Of a stretch of 64,000 nt of DNA, positions 46,785-54,864 are shown piece by piece. Position 1 is the first letter of the stretch, and the number at the start of each line of letters is the position of its first letter. The DNA is taken from the NCBI GenBank assembly GCA_024655825.1, contig JANLFJ010000003.1, positions 62,001-126,000 on the forward strand, read 5' to 3'. The notes beneath the pieces are model-generated. The model was not told the DNA's origin. It was given only the letters and a program-made list of their open reading frames with translations, and did not search any database. The DNA comes from Peptococcaceae bacterium (lineage in GTDB: Bacteria > Bacillota > Peptococcia > DRI-13 > PHAD01). Made by a program: the position numbers and the translations under genes.

Positions 46785-47580
46785 TGCCGTATACCTTCTT
46801 CCTTTCCGCATCCAGCATAGCAGCGACAGCCTCCTTTTCGCCAGGATTTAAGTAGGCCTTCATCTTTTCAGCCACCACGCGCGGGTTCTCGCCGGCCTGG
46901 ATAGAAAGTATCCCTTCGATGATGATTTCCTTGGCAATTATTTCTTCACTGCTGCGAAGCTTGAGCTTCCCGGCGATGGGCAAAAAGATCAGGTTGGCCA
47001 GCAGCGAACCGTAAAAGGTCGTAATAAGGGCCAGGGCCATTCCAGGCCCAAGCGCGGCGGGGTTGTTAATTTTCTTGAGCATGAGAATCAATCCCATCAG
47101 GGTACCGAGCATTCCGAAAGCAGGCGCGCTCGCGCCCATGGCTTCAAAAATGCCGGCCCCCACCTTGTGCCGTTCCTCCAGCATCAAGATTTCCGTCCGC
47201 AGGATGTTCTTGATCAGTTCAGGGTCTGCGCCGTCCACAACAAGCCGCATCCCCCTTTTCAAAAACTCGTCGTCGCTTTCTTCAACCTCTTCTTCCAGGG
47301 ACAGAAGGCCTTCTCTCCGAGCAATTTCAGCATACCTGACCAGTATCTTGATCACTTCGTCCGTCCGGTGCGAGTTGCCTTTGAAGACAACTTTAACCAC
47401 CTTCATGACGCTGATGATATGGCTCAAAGGATAATTGATCAGCGTCGCGGCAATAATACCCCCCAGTACAATAAGCAGGGAAGTGAAACTCCAGAAAGTC
47501 AGGAGGCTCCCTTGCGTCAGTATTGCCGCCAGTATAAGTGAAATGCCGAGAAAAACGCCCAGTATTGTCGCCAGATCCAT
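46771..47580 (-). CDS. motA: Flagellar stator protein MotA
   Basis: Four-helix stator subunit, 269 residues. Helices 1-2 lie near residues 1-50, the cytoplasmic loop contains the charged residues that contact FliG (KRGMRLVVDGADPE), and helices 3-4 (GASAPAFGMLGTLMGLILML, and LALITTFYGSLLANLIFLP) contain the conserved proline and threonine. It sits between flbD and motB, inside the fla/che operon, whereas in B. subtilis motAB is a separate operon. Confidence 0.95.
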   Translation of the reverse strand: MDLATILGVFLGISLILAAILTQGSLLTFWSFTSLLIVLGGIIAATLINYPLSHIISVMKVVKVVFKGNSHRTDEVIKILVRYAEIARREGLLSLEEEVEESDDEFLKRGMRLVVDGADPELIKNILRTEILMLEERHKVGAGIFEAMGASAPAFGMLGTLMGLILMLKKINNPAALGPGMALALITTFYGSLLANLIFLPIAGKLKLRSSEEIIAKEIIIEGILSIQAGENPRVVAEKMKAYLNPGEKEAVAAMLDAERKKVYGSVEA

Positions 47581-47653
47581 ACCAGCATATCATCCTTTTT
47601 AGTTAATTCTTGCTGCGCCCTATAATTTCCTTTCTCGCCTGCCGGGTATTATT

Positions 47654-47848
47654 TCACTTCCTTGAACCCCGCAGGACGCTTCTTTTATATTGCACAACCT
47701 TGTCTATCACCTCGTCCACAGGGTTGGAGACCACCATCTTCTTGCCGTTGGACAAGGTGATAATCGTATCGGGAGTCGGCTCAATCGTTTCGATCAACTC
47801 GGCGTTCACCACTATGACGGAACCATTCAGTTTGTTTAGAATAATCAA
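47654..47848 (-). CDS. flbD: FlbD/SwrD family small protein
   Basis: A 64-residue protein of the FlbD family with IILNKLNGSVIVVNAELIET and TIITLSNGKKMVV. In B. subtilis the homologue SwrD increases motor torque through the stator. It starts at TTG with AGAGGG 7 bases upstream. It lies between flgE and motA, which fits a role with the stator. Confidence 0.9.
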   Translation of the reverse strand: MIILNKLNGSVIVVNAELIETIEPTPDTIITLSNGKKMVVSNPVDEVIDKVVQYKRSVLRGSRK

Positions 47849-47869
47849 TACATATCCCTCTTTTCTTTT

Positions 47870-47901
47870 GCCCCCCGTCCCGCTTTCCAGGGACGGGGGG
47901 C
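47870..47901 (-). other. Very stable hairpin between flgE and flbD without U-run
   Basis: Perfect 12-base arms (GCCCCCCGTCCC with GGGACGGGGGGC, 8-base loop) stand 10 bases after the flgE stop. In the minus direction AAAAGAAAAG follows, so it is not an intrinsic terminator. It is more likely a stability or processing signal that protects the upstream mRNA. Confidence 0.7.
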
Positions 47902-47911
47902 AACTTCGCTG

Positions 47912-49363
47912 TTACCTGCGGAGGTTCACCAGTTCTTCAAGTATCTGGTCGGAGGCCGAGATCACGCGGGAGTTGGCCTGGAACCCGCGCTGCGTGATGA
48001 TCATGTCCACGAATTCCTGGGAAAGGTCGACATTGGACATTTCCAGCGTTTCCGGCTTGATTATCCCGCGGCCGGAGACGCCCGGCAGCCCCTGGTCCGG
48101 TTCGCCCGAGTTGTTGGACGGTAAGAACAGGTTGTTCCCGACCTTCATCAGGCCGGCTGGATTGGCAAACGTGGCTATCGCGATCTGGGCCAGTTTCCTG
48201 TTCTGGCCGTTGGAAAAGCTGCCCGTAATCGTCCCCGTTGTATCCACGGCCACCGACTTCAGGTCTCCAGACGAGTAACCGTCCTGGCTGAAGCCGATGA
48301 TCGTGAAGTCCCCGGCATATTCGGTAACATTGGCAAAATTGAGCAATATGTCGAACGGGTCGGCGCCCGCGACCGTGAGGGTGGCGTTGCTGACGCTGGA
48401 GGCGCCCGTGTTGAGCTTGCCGGTGCTGGGGCTGAAGACCAGCGTCCCTTTCCCGTCTTCCAGGAAATTAACCACCGTGTTGCCGGAAGCGTCGACAGTG
48501 GTCAGCGAAGTATCCACCTCCCAGGTGTTGTTGTTCACCTTGGTGAAATAGGCGACGAGCTGGTGGGCATCCCCTTTGGAATCATACACGGTGATGGGCG
48601 CCTGGTAGTTCGGCATCCAGTAGGTAATGTCGTAGTCCCCAGTAGCCACCGATGAATCAATCGTTACTTTCCCGTTTAGATAATCGACCGTAAAATCTGT
48701 CCCCTCGGTGAGGCCGGCGATCGTCACCTTGGTCACCGGCAGCTTTTCGGCGTTCAACACCACCTCCGTATCGCTTCCGTTCGTGTGGGCGACGTCTTCC
48801 AGTTCCCCCGTAAGGACGGTGGCCGTGGAGTCCAGGTTCTTGGAATACTGGACCGTGGAAGTGGCCTTGGGAGGAGAAGTCATGTGCGAGGAAAGGTTCA
48901 GGTCCGAAAGGCTGGCGTTGGGATCGATCACCCCGTTGCTGTCGGCCAGTATCCCTTTCACCACCATGCCGTTGCTGGTGTTGATCAGGGTCTTGTTGAA
49001 GTCGAAGTCGAAGTTTCCGGCCCTGCTGTAATAGATGTTGCTCCCGTCACCCATGATGAAAAATCCCTCGCCCTCAATGGAAAGGTCGGTGTTCTTCCCG
49101 GTGGACTGCGGGCTGCCTGCGGTATGGATCACGTCGATGGACGCCAGGGTCATGCCCAGGCCGACCTGCATGGGGTTGGTGCCGCCCCGCCCGGCCTGGG
49201 GCGAGGAAGCGCCGCGCAGGGTCTGGTTGAGCATGTCCTGGAAGGTTACCCTGCTCTTTTTGAAACCGACCGTGTTGACGTTGGCGATGTTGTTGCTGAT
49301 CACATCCATGCGCGTCTGGTGGTTTTTGAGACCGGACACGCCGGCAAAAAGCGAACGCATCAT
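47912..49363 (-). CDS. flgE: Flagellar hook protein FlgE
   Basis: Builds the hook. The 483-residue protein has the rod-type N-terminus (MRSLFAGVSGLKNHQTRMDV then NIANVNTVGFKKSRVTF), the central variable hook domain and the C-terminal FlgE/FlgG motif (LSQEFVDMIITQRGFQANSR with DQILEELVNL). Codons here use C or G in the third position more than neighbours do. AGGAGG lies 9 bases before the ATG. It is followed by the stable hairpin and flbD. Confidence 0.96.
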   Translation of the reverse strand: MMRSLFAGVSGLKNHQTRMDVISNNIANVNTVGFKKSRVTFQDMLNQTLRGASSPQAGRGGTNPMQVGLGMTLASIDVIHTAGSPQSTGKNTDLSIEGEGFFIMGDGSNIYYSRAGNFDFDFNKTLINTSNGMVVKGILADSNGVIDPNASLSDLNLSSHMTSPPKATSTVQYSKNLDSTATVLTGELEDVAHTNGSDTEVVLNAEKLPVTKVTIAGLTEGTDFTVDYLNGKVTIDSSVATGDYDITYWMPNYQAPITVYDSKGDAHQLVAYFTKVNNNTWEVDTSLTTVDASGNTVVNFLEDGKGTLVFSPSTGKLNTGASSVSNATLTVAGADPFDILLNFANVTEYAGDFTIIGFSQDGYSSGDLKSVAVDTTGTITGSFSNGQNRKLAQIAIATFANPAGLMKVGNNLFLPSNNSGEPDQGLPGVSGRGIIKPETLEMSNVDLSQEFVDMIITQRGFQANSRVISASDQILEELVNLRR

Positions 49364-49463
49364 AATAAATGACCTCCTTTTTTATTAGGGTTTCCTGCGG
49401 CCAGGTTCTGTCATTCCCCGGCCAGGGCTTCCTCAAAAGAGGTCCAGCCCTTTTACTTTTCTT

Positions 49464-49847
49464 TCAGTTGATCACCGCGCTGTCGATATTGGTGAACACG
49501 TTCTCCTTCCTGCTGTCGCCGTCGACGGCGGTGATCACCGTGCTGTTCTTGACGCTGACCAGAAATGCCAGGTCGTCAACCAGGATGAGCGAGTCCCTGC
49601 AGCCCTTGGCTTTTGCCTTTTTCACCGCTTCGTTCAAGCGGTAGAGGTGTTCATCCTTGAGCTCAATGTCCCGGGCATTCAGCCTTTCCAGGGCATGTCG
49701 GGAAAACCTTAATTCCCCGGCCTGCTGCATCTGCCGCTGCAGGACCTGGCTGAACGAATCCTGTTTTGCGGCAGCTGGCTGTTTTTGGACGGCTGTCTTG
49801 CCTGTCGGCTGGATGGGCTGCGGGATGATAAACGGCTTTTCCACCAT
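49464..49847 (-). CDS. TIGR02530-type flagellar operon protein
   Basis: A 127-residue protein found between flgD and flgE in Gram-positive flagellar operons. It shows the pattern LRFSRHALERLNARDIELKDE and LILVDDLAFLVSVKNSTVITAVD. The N-terminus is Q/A-rich and likely flexible. The exact role is unknown; a hook-assembly function is inferred from position. The ATG at 49847 has AGGTGG 5 bases upstream and is preferred to the GTG at 49856. Confidence 0.88.
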   Translation of the reverse strand: MVEKPFIIPQPIQPTGKTAVQKQPAAAKQDSFSQVLQRQMQQAGELRFSRHALERLNARDIELKDEHLYRLNEAVKKAKAKGCRDSLILVDDLAFLVSVKNSTVITAVDGDSRKENVFTNIDSAVIN

Positions 49848-49856
49848 TGGAGCCAC

Positions 49857-50276
49857 CTACTTTATCATACTGATTTCAGATAATGGGACCTCGTTGTCGT
49901 CAATAACCGCCACGTAGCTGCCGTTACCTTTTTTTAGCGCCGCGACCGTCCCCGTCATTTCCTCGCCGTCTTTCTGGTACGTTACCTCTTTGCCCAGCAG
50001 TCCGACGCCAAGATTCATCAGGTTGACCCCAATGTTCATGGTGATTAATGACGCTTGTTCCTCCAGCAGGCCGTTCAGGTTATACATCTGCTCAAGGCTG
50101 GAAAACTGGGCCATCTGGGCGATGAATTCCCTGTCCTGCATGGGGTTCATGGCGTCCTGGTACCGCAGTTCAGTCAGCAGCAGCTTGAGAAAGTCATCCT
50201 TGTCCAGGGCCTTTTTAAGGGCGCTCTGCTGCGTATAAGCGGTGACGCCGCTTTCATTTGTTCCCGAAACCTGCAT
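49857..50276 (-). CDS. flgD: Hook capping scaffold FlgD, short form
   Basis: Needed to polymerise the hook. The 139-residue product has the conserved KDDFLKLLLTELRYQDAMNP and FIAQMAQFSSLEQMYNL, plus a beta-rich tail. It lacks the longer C-terminal domain of enterobacterial FlgD, which is normal for Bacillus-type FlgD. The ATG at 50276 lies 9 bases after AGGAGG; a TTG three codons earlier is rejected. Confidence 0.93.
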   Translation of the reverse strand: MQVSGTNESGVTAYTQQSALKKALDKDDFLKLLLTELRYQDAMNPMQDREFIAQMAQFSSLEQMYNLNGLLEEQASLITMNIGVNLMNLGVGLLGKEVTYQKDGEEMTGTVAALKKGNGSYVAVIDDNEVPLSEISMIK

Positions 50277-50295
50277 GAAAACCAACCTCCTCTTT

Positions 50296-51723
50296 TTAGA
50301 CTAGATAGTCGATGCCTGCGCGCGGCACGGTGCCCGGAGCTTGGAAAACCACTGTTTCCATGTCCTGATAAGCCTGCTGTCCCTGCCAGCTGCCCTGGTA
50401 ATCAGTCTTTTCCCTGAACCAGCCTTGTTGCTGCTGGTGCTGCTGCGGATTCATGAACTGGCCTCCCAGCTCCACATCCAATCGCCCGTACCTGATGCCC
50501 TGCTCGGAAAAACTCTGCCTTAAACTCTGCATGCCGTTTTCCAGCAGGGTTTTTGTCTCCGCGTGTTCCACGGCGATTTTTACCGAGACAACCCCGTCGT
50601 GCGAGGTCAGCCTTACCAGCAGGCGGCCAAGTTCCTTGGGCTCCAGCTGAATGATGAATTCCCGGCTTCCTTCCCGGCCGGCGCCATGCTCCAGCCTGGC
50701 GCGGACAATGCGCGGGAACTCTTCCGGCAGCTCGCTGGCCGGCATCCTTACCGGCGGCGCTTCTTTTACGGCAGGCCTGTTTCCCGCCGTTTGCTGGGCC
50801 TGGGGTTGGAAGAATTCCGCTTTGCCAGTCTGCTGGCCGGTGACCTTTTCCTTGCTCTCTTCAGGCTGGACTGTTTCCCGGAAACCCGTCTCCAAGGCGG
50901 TGTTCCCTTGCACGTTCGATCGCCCTGCGGTCTTTTCGCCCGGCGGCGGCGTATTAATAATTGTTTCCGGTTCAAGCATATCTTGAGCCTGGTTCAGGTT
51001 ATTCGGCTCAAGACGGGAAGCAGCCGGAACCTCTTGCTCCGCACCCGGCAAACGCGCTCCAGGCAAGTCAATCTGGCTAGCTTCCCGGTCGATCTTTGGC
51101 GCGTCAGTCATTGCGCTGATTTCCGCGCCTTCCGGGCAAGCCTCCGCTTTAAGAGGAACCGCAACGACCTCCTCACCCACACTGGCCTGCGGCGATACGA
51201 CTTTTTCCTGGGGCAAGGGGGACGCTTTCCCGGACAGTCCTTTGTTCCCGCCGGCTACCTGGCTGGTCCGGGGATCACCGGCCATCACAGGTGTTTGAGT
51301 TAGCAGCACCGCCTCCTCGCAGTCCCTTGTCCCGTTTTCCCTGGCAGGGCCGTCAATTGATTTGTTGAACACAGGCCGGTCATTCAGCGGGCGTGCTGCG
51401 TTTTGGGCCTCAAGCACCAGACCCTGCACCGGCAAAAGATTCTCTTCCTCCTTCTGTCCTCCGGGCAAAATACCCGTCCTTTCCACCGGCGCGGCTTCTT
51501 CCTGTACCGCGAGAGTACTGGTTCCCTGGAGGACCGGCGCACTTGCCGCTTTCTTCTCCGCTCCAGGTAATACCTCCTGGAGGTTGGACTGCAAAACCAT
51601 CATCAAGGCAGCAAGAACACCGGAAAATTCTCCCTGGCCCAGGATGCCCGGCTGTTCCCGGCGCATTGTGTCGGTCCTTGCCTGGTCAATGCTGGACAGT
51701 TCCTGTAATTCCACGGCCATCAT
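50296..51723 (-). CDS. fliK: Flagellar hook-length control protein FliK
   Basis: Measures hook length and triggers the FlhB switch. The 475-residue protein is largely low-complexity, rich in P, Q, A and E (about 50-340), as in other FliKs, and ends in the conserved Flg_hook domain (EFIIQLEPKELGRLLVRLT through QGIRYGRLDVEL, about 360-430) and a Q-rich tail. The ATG at 51723 has AGGAGG 5 bases upstream; the GTG at 51729 overlaps that site. It is slightly more G+C-rich than the genes around it. Confidence 0.92.
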   Translation of the reverse strand: MMAVELQELSSIDQARTDTMRREQPGILGQGEFSGVLAALMMVLQSNLQEVLPGAEKKAASAPVLQGTSTLAVQEEAAPVERTGILPGGQKEEENLLPVQGLVLEAQNAARPLNDRPVFNKSIDGPARENGTRDCEEAVLLTQTPVMAGDPRTSQVAGGNKGLSGKASPLPQEKVVSPQASVGEEVVAVPLKAEACPEGAEISAMTDAPKIDREASQIDLPGARLPGAEQEVPAASRLEPNNLNQAQDMLEPETIINTPPPGEKTAGRSNVQGNTALETGFRETVQPEESKEKVTGQQTGKAEFFQPQAQQTAGNRPAVKEAPPVRMPASELPEEFPRIVRARLEHGAGREGSREFIIQLEPKELGRLLVRLTSHDGVVSVKIAVEHAETKTLLENGMQSLRQSFSEQGIRYGRLDVELGGQFMNPQQHQQQQGWFREKTDYQGSWQGQQAYQDMETVVFQAPGTVPRAGIDYLV

Positions 51724-51773
51724 TATCACCTCCTTTCCCCGGTTTGGTTTATTTAAACAACCTCAAAGCATGA

Positions 51774-52334
51774 TCACATGCCTGGAGGATTGTTTTCCAA
51801 GAGAAGCTGCGTGATAAACGCCGCCCGCTGCGGTTCCATCAGCGACAGGATTTTGGCCGCCTGTTCCTTTTCCAGAAGCGGCAGGATGGCAACAACCGTG
51901 CTGTCATCCAGGTTGTTCATCACCTTGACTGCGGCCTCCGGCTTCATCTCTTTGTAATACATGGCCATTTCTTCCGCTTTCAGGCGCGCTCTTTCTTTTT
52001 GTTCCTTGTACTCGCGCAGGGCAGCCAGTTCCTGCTGTATTTCTTCGACCTGACTTAAAAGCGTCGCTTTTTCTTTTTCCAGGTCAAGTATCTTTTTTTC
52101 CAGTTCCACCTTAGCAACCCGCAGTTGAATGTTTTCCTCCTCAATTGGAGACACGGCCGGCACTTTCGGCTGGGCCTGCTCAGGCTTAACGAAATACCCT
52201 CCCACCACGGGAAGCTGGCCAAGCATGCCTGTCAAGTCAATAATACCCATGGCGCTGGCCGCCCAGAGCCCACCCAGGAAGGAGGCAACCAAGCAAAGGA
52301 TTATCAAGGTGAACGGAATCCTTGTTTTGCTCAT
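51774..52334 (-). CDS. MotE-like membrane coiled-coil protein with MgtE N-domain
   Basis: A 186-residue protein with one N-terminal membrane helix (about 8-30), a coiled coil (about 65-125) and a C-terminal MgtE-N-like region with YYKEMKPEAAVKVMNNLDD and ILSLMEPQRAAFITQLL. This matches the family that contains rhizobial MotE and B. subtilis YlxF. It lies between fliJ and fliK, the usual place. A chaperone or stator-linked role is inferred from family knowledge only. Confidence 0.85.
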   Translation of the reverse strand: MSKTRIPFTLIILCLVASFLGGLWAASAMGIIDLTGMLGQLPVVGGYFVKPEQAQPKVPAVSPIEEENIQLRVAKVELEKKILDLEKEKATLLSQVEEIQQELAALREYKEQKERARLKAEEMAMYYKEMKPEAAVKVMNNLDDSTVVAILPLLEKEQAAKILSLMEPQRAAFITQLLLENNPPGM

Positions 52335-52346
52335 TTCTCTCTTCCT

Positions 52347-52769
52347 TTAGCGGCAGCCCGCAAGCTCATCCAGCAAGGACTGCTCTTTTTTATCTTCTTC
52401 ATACAAGTAGTCCCTGCGCTTTTTTTCCCGCAGCTTTTCCAGGACTTTTTTTTCTTTCATTGCTTCCAACAGCGCGCCGCGGGCTTCATCCAGTTCCTTC
52501 TGTTTCTCGGCCACGACCGCCTGCTGCCTGGTAAGTTCTTTTTTTAGCCGCTTCCGGTAATTCCAGGCAATGGCAATTTCCTGGAGATTGACCACTCCCT
52601 CCTGCAGGCATTTCAGTTCCTCATCCGCTTTGTTGAGCATCTGTATTATCTCGTTTTCGCGGTTCTGGGCCAAATACAGGTTATAAAGGCATTTTCCCAC
52701 TTCATCGCGGCAGAGGTGTTCTTTATATTCTTTAAGCCGCAAAATGCTGGCCAGCCTGAACCTGAACAT
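52347..52769 (-). CDS. fliJ: Flagellar export protein FliJ
   Basis: Coiled-coil central stalk of the export ATPase. The 140-residue protein is nearly all helical and opens with FRFRLASILRLKEYKE, the typical FliJ start. Sequence is divergent, as is usual, and the position after fliI confirms the call. GAGGTAAG precedes the ATG. Confidence 0.9.
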   Translation of the reverse strand: MFRFRLASILRLKEYKEHLCRDEVGKCLYNLYLAQNRENEIIQMLNKADEELKCLQEGVVNLQEIAIAWNYRKRLKKELTRQQAVVAEKQKELDEARGALLEAMKEKKVLEKLREKKRRDYLYEEDKKEQSLLDELAGCR

Positions 52770-52775
52770 ATCGTC

Positions 52776-54104
52776 TTACCTCTTTTCTTCCCTGCTTATT
52801 CTTTGATATATTTCCTGCAGCCCGACCAGCGAATCTTCAAACCGGCATTTCTCATTAATACCCTGCTTCAGGAAATCATCAATGGTCTCAATGTATTTGA
52901 TGGCCTGGTCAATCTTTCCGTTGCTTCCCGGTTGGTATGCTCCCACGTCAATCAGGTCTTTGGCTTCCCGGTACACGGCCAGCAGTTCCTTTATTCTGTT
53001 GACCGCCTCCCAGTGCTCGGCCGAGACAATATTTATCATCACACGGCTGACACTGTTCAGGATATCAATCGCCGGGTAATGACCAAGCGCCGCCAGCTGG
53101 CGAGAAAGAACAATGTGCCCGTCCAGGATTCCTCTTACCGTATCGGAAATCGGCTCGTTAACGTCATCGGCGTCCACCAGAACCGCATAAAGCCCCGTGA
53201 TGCTGCCTTTTTCCGAAGTGCCGGTTCTCTCCAGCAGGCGCGGGAGAAGGGCAAACACCGAGGGAGTATAACCCTTGGTGGCCGGCGGTTCGCCTATCGC
53301 CAGCCCTATTTCCCTCTGGGCCATGGCAAAACGAGTTACCGAATCCATCATCAGGATAACCCTGGCCCCTTTATCCCGGAAATACTCAGCAATCGCCGTG
53401 GCCAGAAAAGCTCCTTTGATCCTGACCAGCGCCGGCCGGTCAGACGAGGCAACCACAACCACAGACTTTTTCAGTCCCTCTTCTCCCAGGTCGTTTTCTA
53501 AAAACTCCCGGACTTCCCTACCCCTTTCTCCAATTAAGGCTATGACATTAACATCAGCGCTGCTTTCCCTGGCAATCATCCCTAACAGCGTGCTTTTCCC
53601 GACCCCGCTTCCCGAAAAAATTCCCAGGCGCTGTCCTACTCCGCAGGTCAGAAATCCGTCAATCGCTCTTATACCAAGGGGAAGCGGCTCTTTGATCCTT
53701 TCTCTCTTGAGCGGGTGAGGCGACAGTTGGTCCAGGCTGTATTCCGTCTCCCACTGCAGTTTTCCCTTGTCGTCAATGGGCTCCCCCAAGCCGTCCAGGA
53801 TCCTGCCAATGACCTGGGGCCCGACCTTCACCTTCATCGTCTCCCCGCTGGCAAAAATGACGTTCCCCGGTGTTATCCCGTTCATGCTGTCAAGCGGCAT
53901 AAGAAGTGTCTTATTTTCCCGGAAACCAACAACCTCCGCCGGAATAACGCCTTTCTCGTTTTCTATGTATACCAGCTCGCCCATCCCCGCTTTTGGTCCG
54001 TTGGCATGGATGACCAGACCGATTACCTCGCTCACCGAACCTTTAAAATGCAGGGTCTTGGTCTCTTTTATCCTGGTTTTCAACCTTTCAAATTCCATTG
54101 TCAT
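52776..54104 (-). CDS. fliI: Flagellar export ATPase FliI
   Basis: Energises the flagellar export apparatus; homologous to F1-beta. The 442-residue protein has Walker A SGSGVGKST (164-172), ALIGERGREVREF, the Walker B LMMDSVTRFAMAQREIG and the C-terminal GEPPATKGYTPSVF. The ATG has GGAAG 6 bases upstream and overlaps fliH by 17 bases. Confidence 0.96.
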   Translation of the reverse strand: MTMEFERLKTRIKETKTLHFKGSVSEVIGLVIHANGPKAGMGELVYIENEKGVIPAEVVGFRENKTLLMPLDSMNGITPGNVIFASGETMKVKVGPQVIGRILDGLGEPIDDKGKLQWETEYSLDQLSPHPLKRERIKEPLPLGIRAIDGFLTCGVGQRLGIFSGSGVGKSTLLGMIARESSADVNVIALIGERGREVREFLENDLGEEGLKKSVVVVASSDRPALVRIKGAFLATAIAEYFRDKGARVILMMDSVTRFAMAQREIGLAIGEPPATKGYTPSVFALLPRLLERTGTSEKGSITGLYAVLVDADDVNEPISDTVRGILDGHIVLSRQLAALGHYPAIDILNSVSRVMINIVSAEHWEAVNRIKELLAVYREAKDLIDVGAYQPGSNGKIDQAIKYIETIDDFLKQGINEKCRFEDSLVGLQEIYQRISREEKR

Positions 54105-54864
54105 CCACTACTTCCAGGAGGGCCTTTTTAAGTTGGATTAATTGTTCTTCCAGCATCGAATCGAGATAACCGTTTTCCGTAACAACCTGGCAGTCGCCAG
54201 GTTTAATGTTGGGGTCTTCCGCAATCTTAAATTTTTCCGGACAAACGTCTTTGAACTGTTCCTCAAAACCGCTCAAATAAGGTATGTGGATGGGATTTAC
54301 CTTGACGGTTATTTTCTCGGCATCCCTAACATGCTCCAGGGTGTTTTTAATCACCTGGCAAATCACCTCGGGCCTCGTTTCAATAACCGTCCCTAGTATT
54401 TTCTCGGTTAAAGCGATTACCAGTTCGACCACATCCTTCTCTTGCTTCCTGTACAGATCTTCCTTCTGCCTTTTTAGGCTGGCGATTAAAGATGCGGTCT
54501 CCCTGCCCAGTTTTTTTATCTCCGCTTCCGCTTCTTCCAGACCTTTCTCGTAACCCTGGTCATAACCTTCCTTGTATGCCTTATCCTTAACAACCTGGTA
54601 ATCCTGCAGGCTTTTTTCGATCAAAGAGTGGGCCTCTTCTTTGGCTTTGAGCAAAATGTCGTCCGCTTTTTGCTGGGCCCTGGCTACCAGCTCCTCCAGC
54701 ATCACTTTGGTCTCGTTGTAAATGACATCCACCGTCTCTTTGGTCAGTTCCTCGTTATGGTGGTCATGATCGACCGGCATGGCAGTAACTGCAGGACTCT
54801 GCGCGCAGGTTTTCGATTTCTTGTTTTCTGTTATGACAAAACGGGCCTTGATGATCTTAGACAA
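54088..54864 (-). CDS. fliH: Flagellar export regulator FliH
   Basis: Homodimer that binds and holds back FliI. The 258-residue protein has a hydrophilic N-terminus, a long coiled coil (about 55-135, with the GxxxG-type stretch KEGYDQGYEKGLEEAEAE), and a globular C-domain (about 140-250). The start is TTG at 54864, 9 bases after GGAGGGG, overlapping fliG by 8 bases. Confidence 0.92.
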   Translation of the reverse strand: MSKIIKARFVITENKKSKTCAQSPAVTAMPVDHDHHNEELTKETVDVIYNETKVMLEELVARAQQKADDILLKAKEEAHSLIEKSLQDYQVVKDKAYKEGYDQGYEKGLEEAEAEIKKLGRETASLIASLKRQKEDLYRKQEKDVVELVIALTEKILGTVIETRPEVICQVIKNTLEHVRDAEKITVKVNPIHIPYLSGFEEQFKDVCPEKFKIAEDPNIKPGDCQVVTENGYLDSMLEEQLIQLKKALLEVVDDNGI

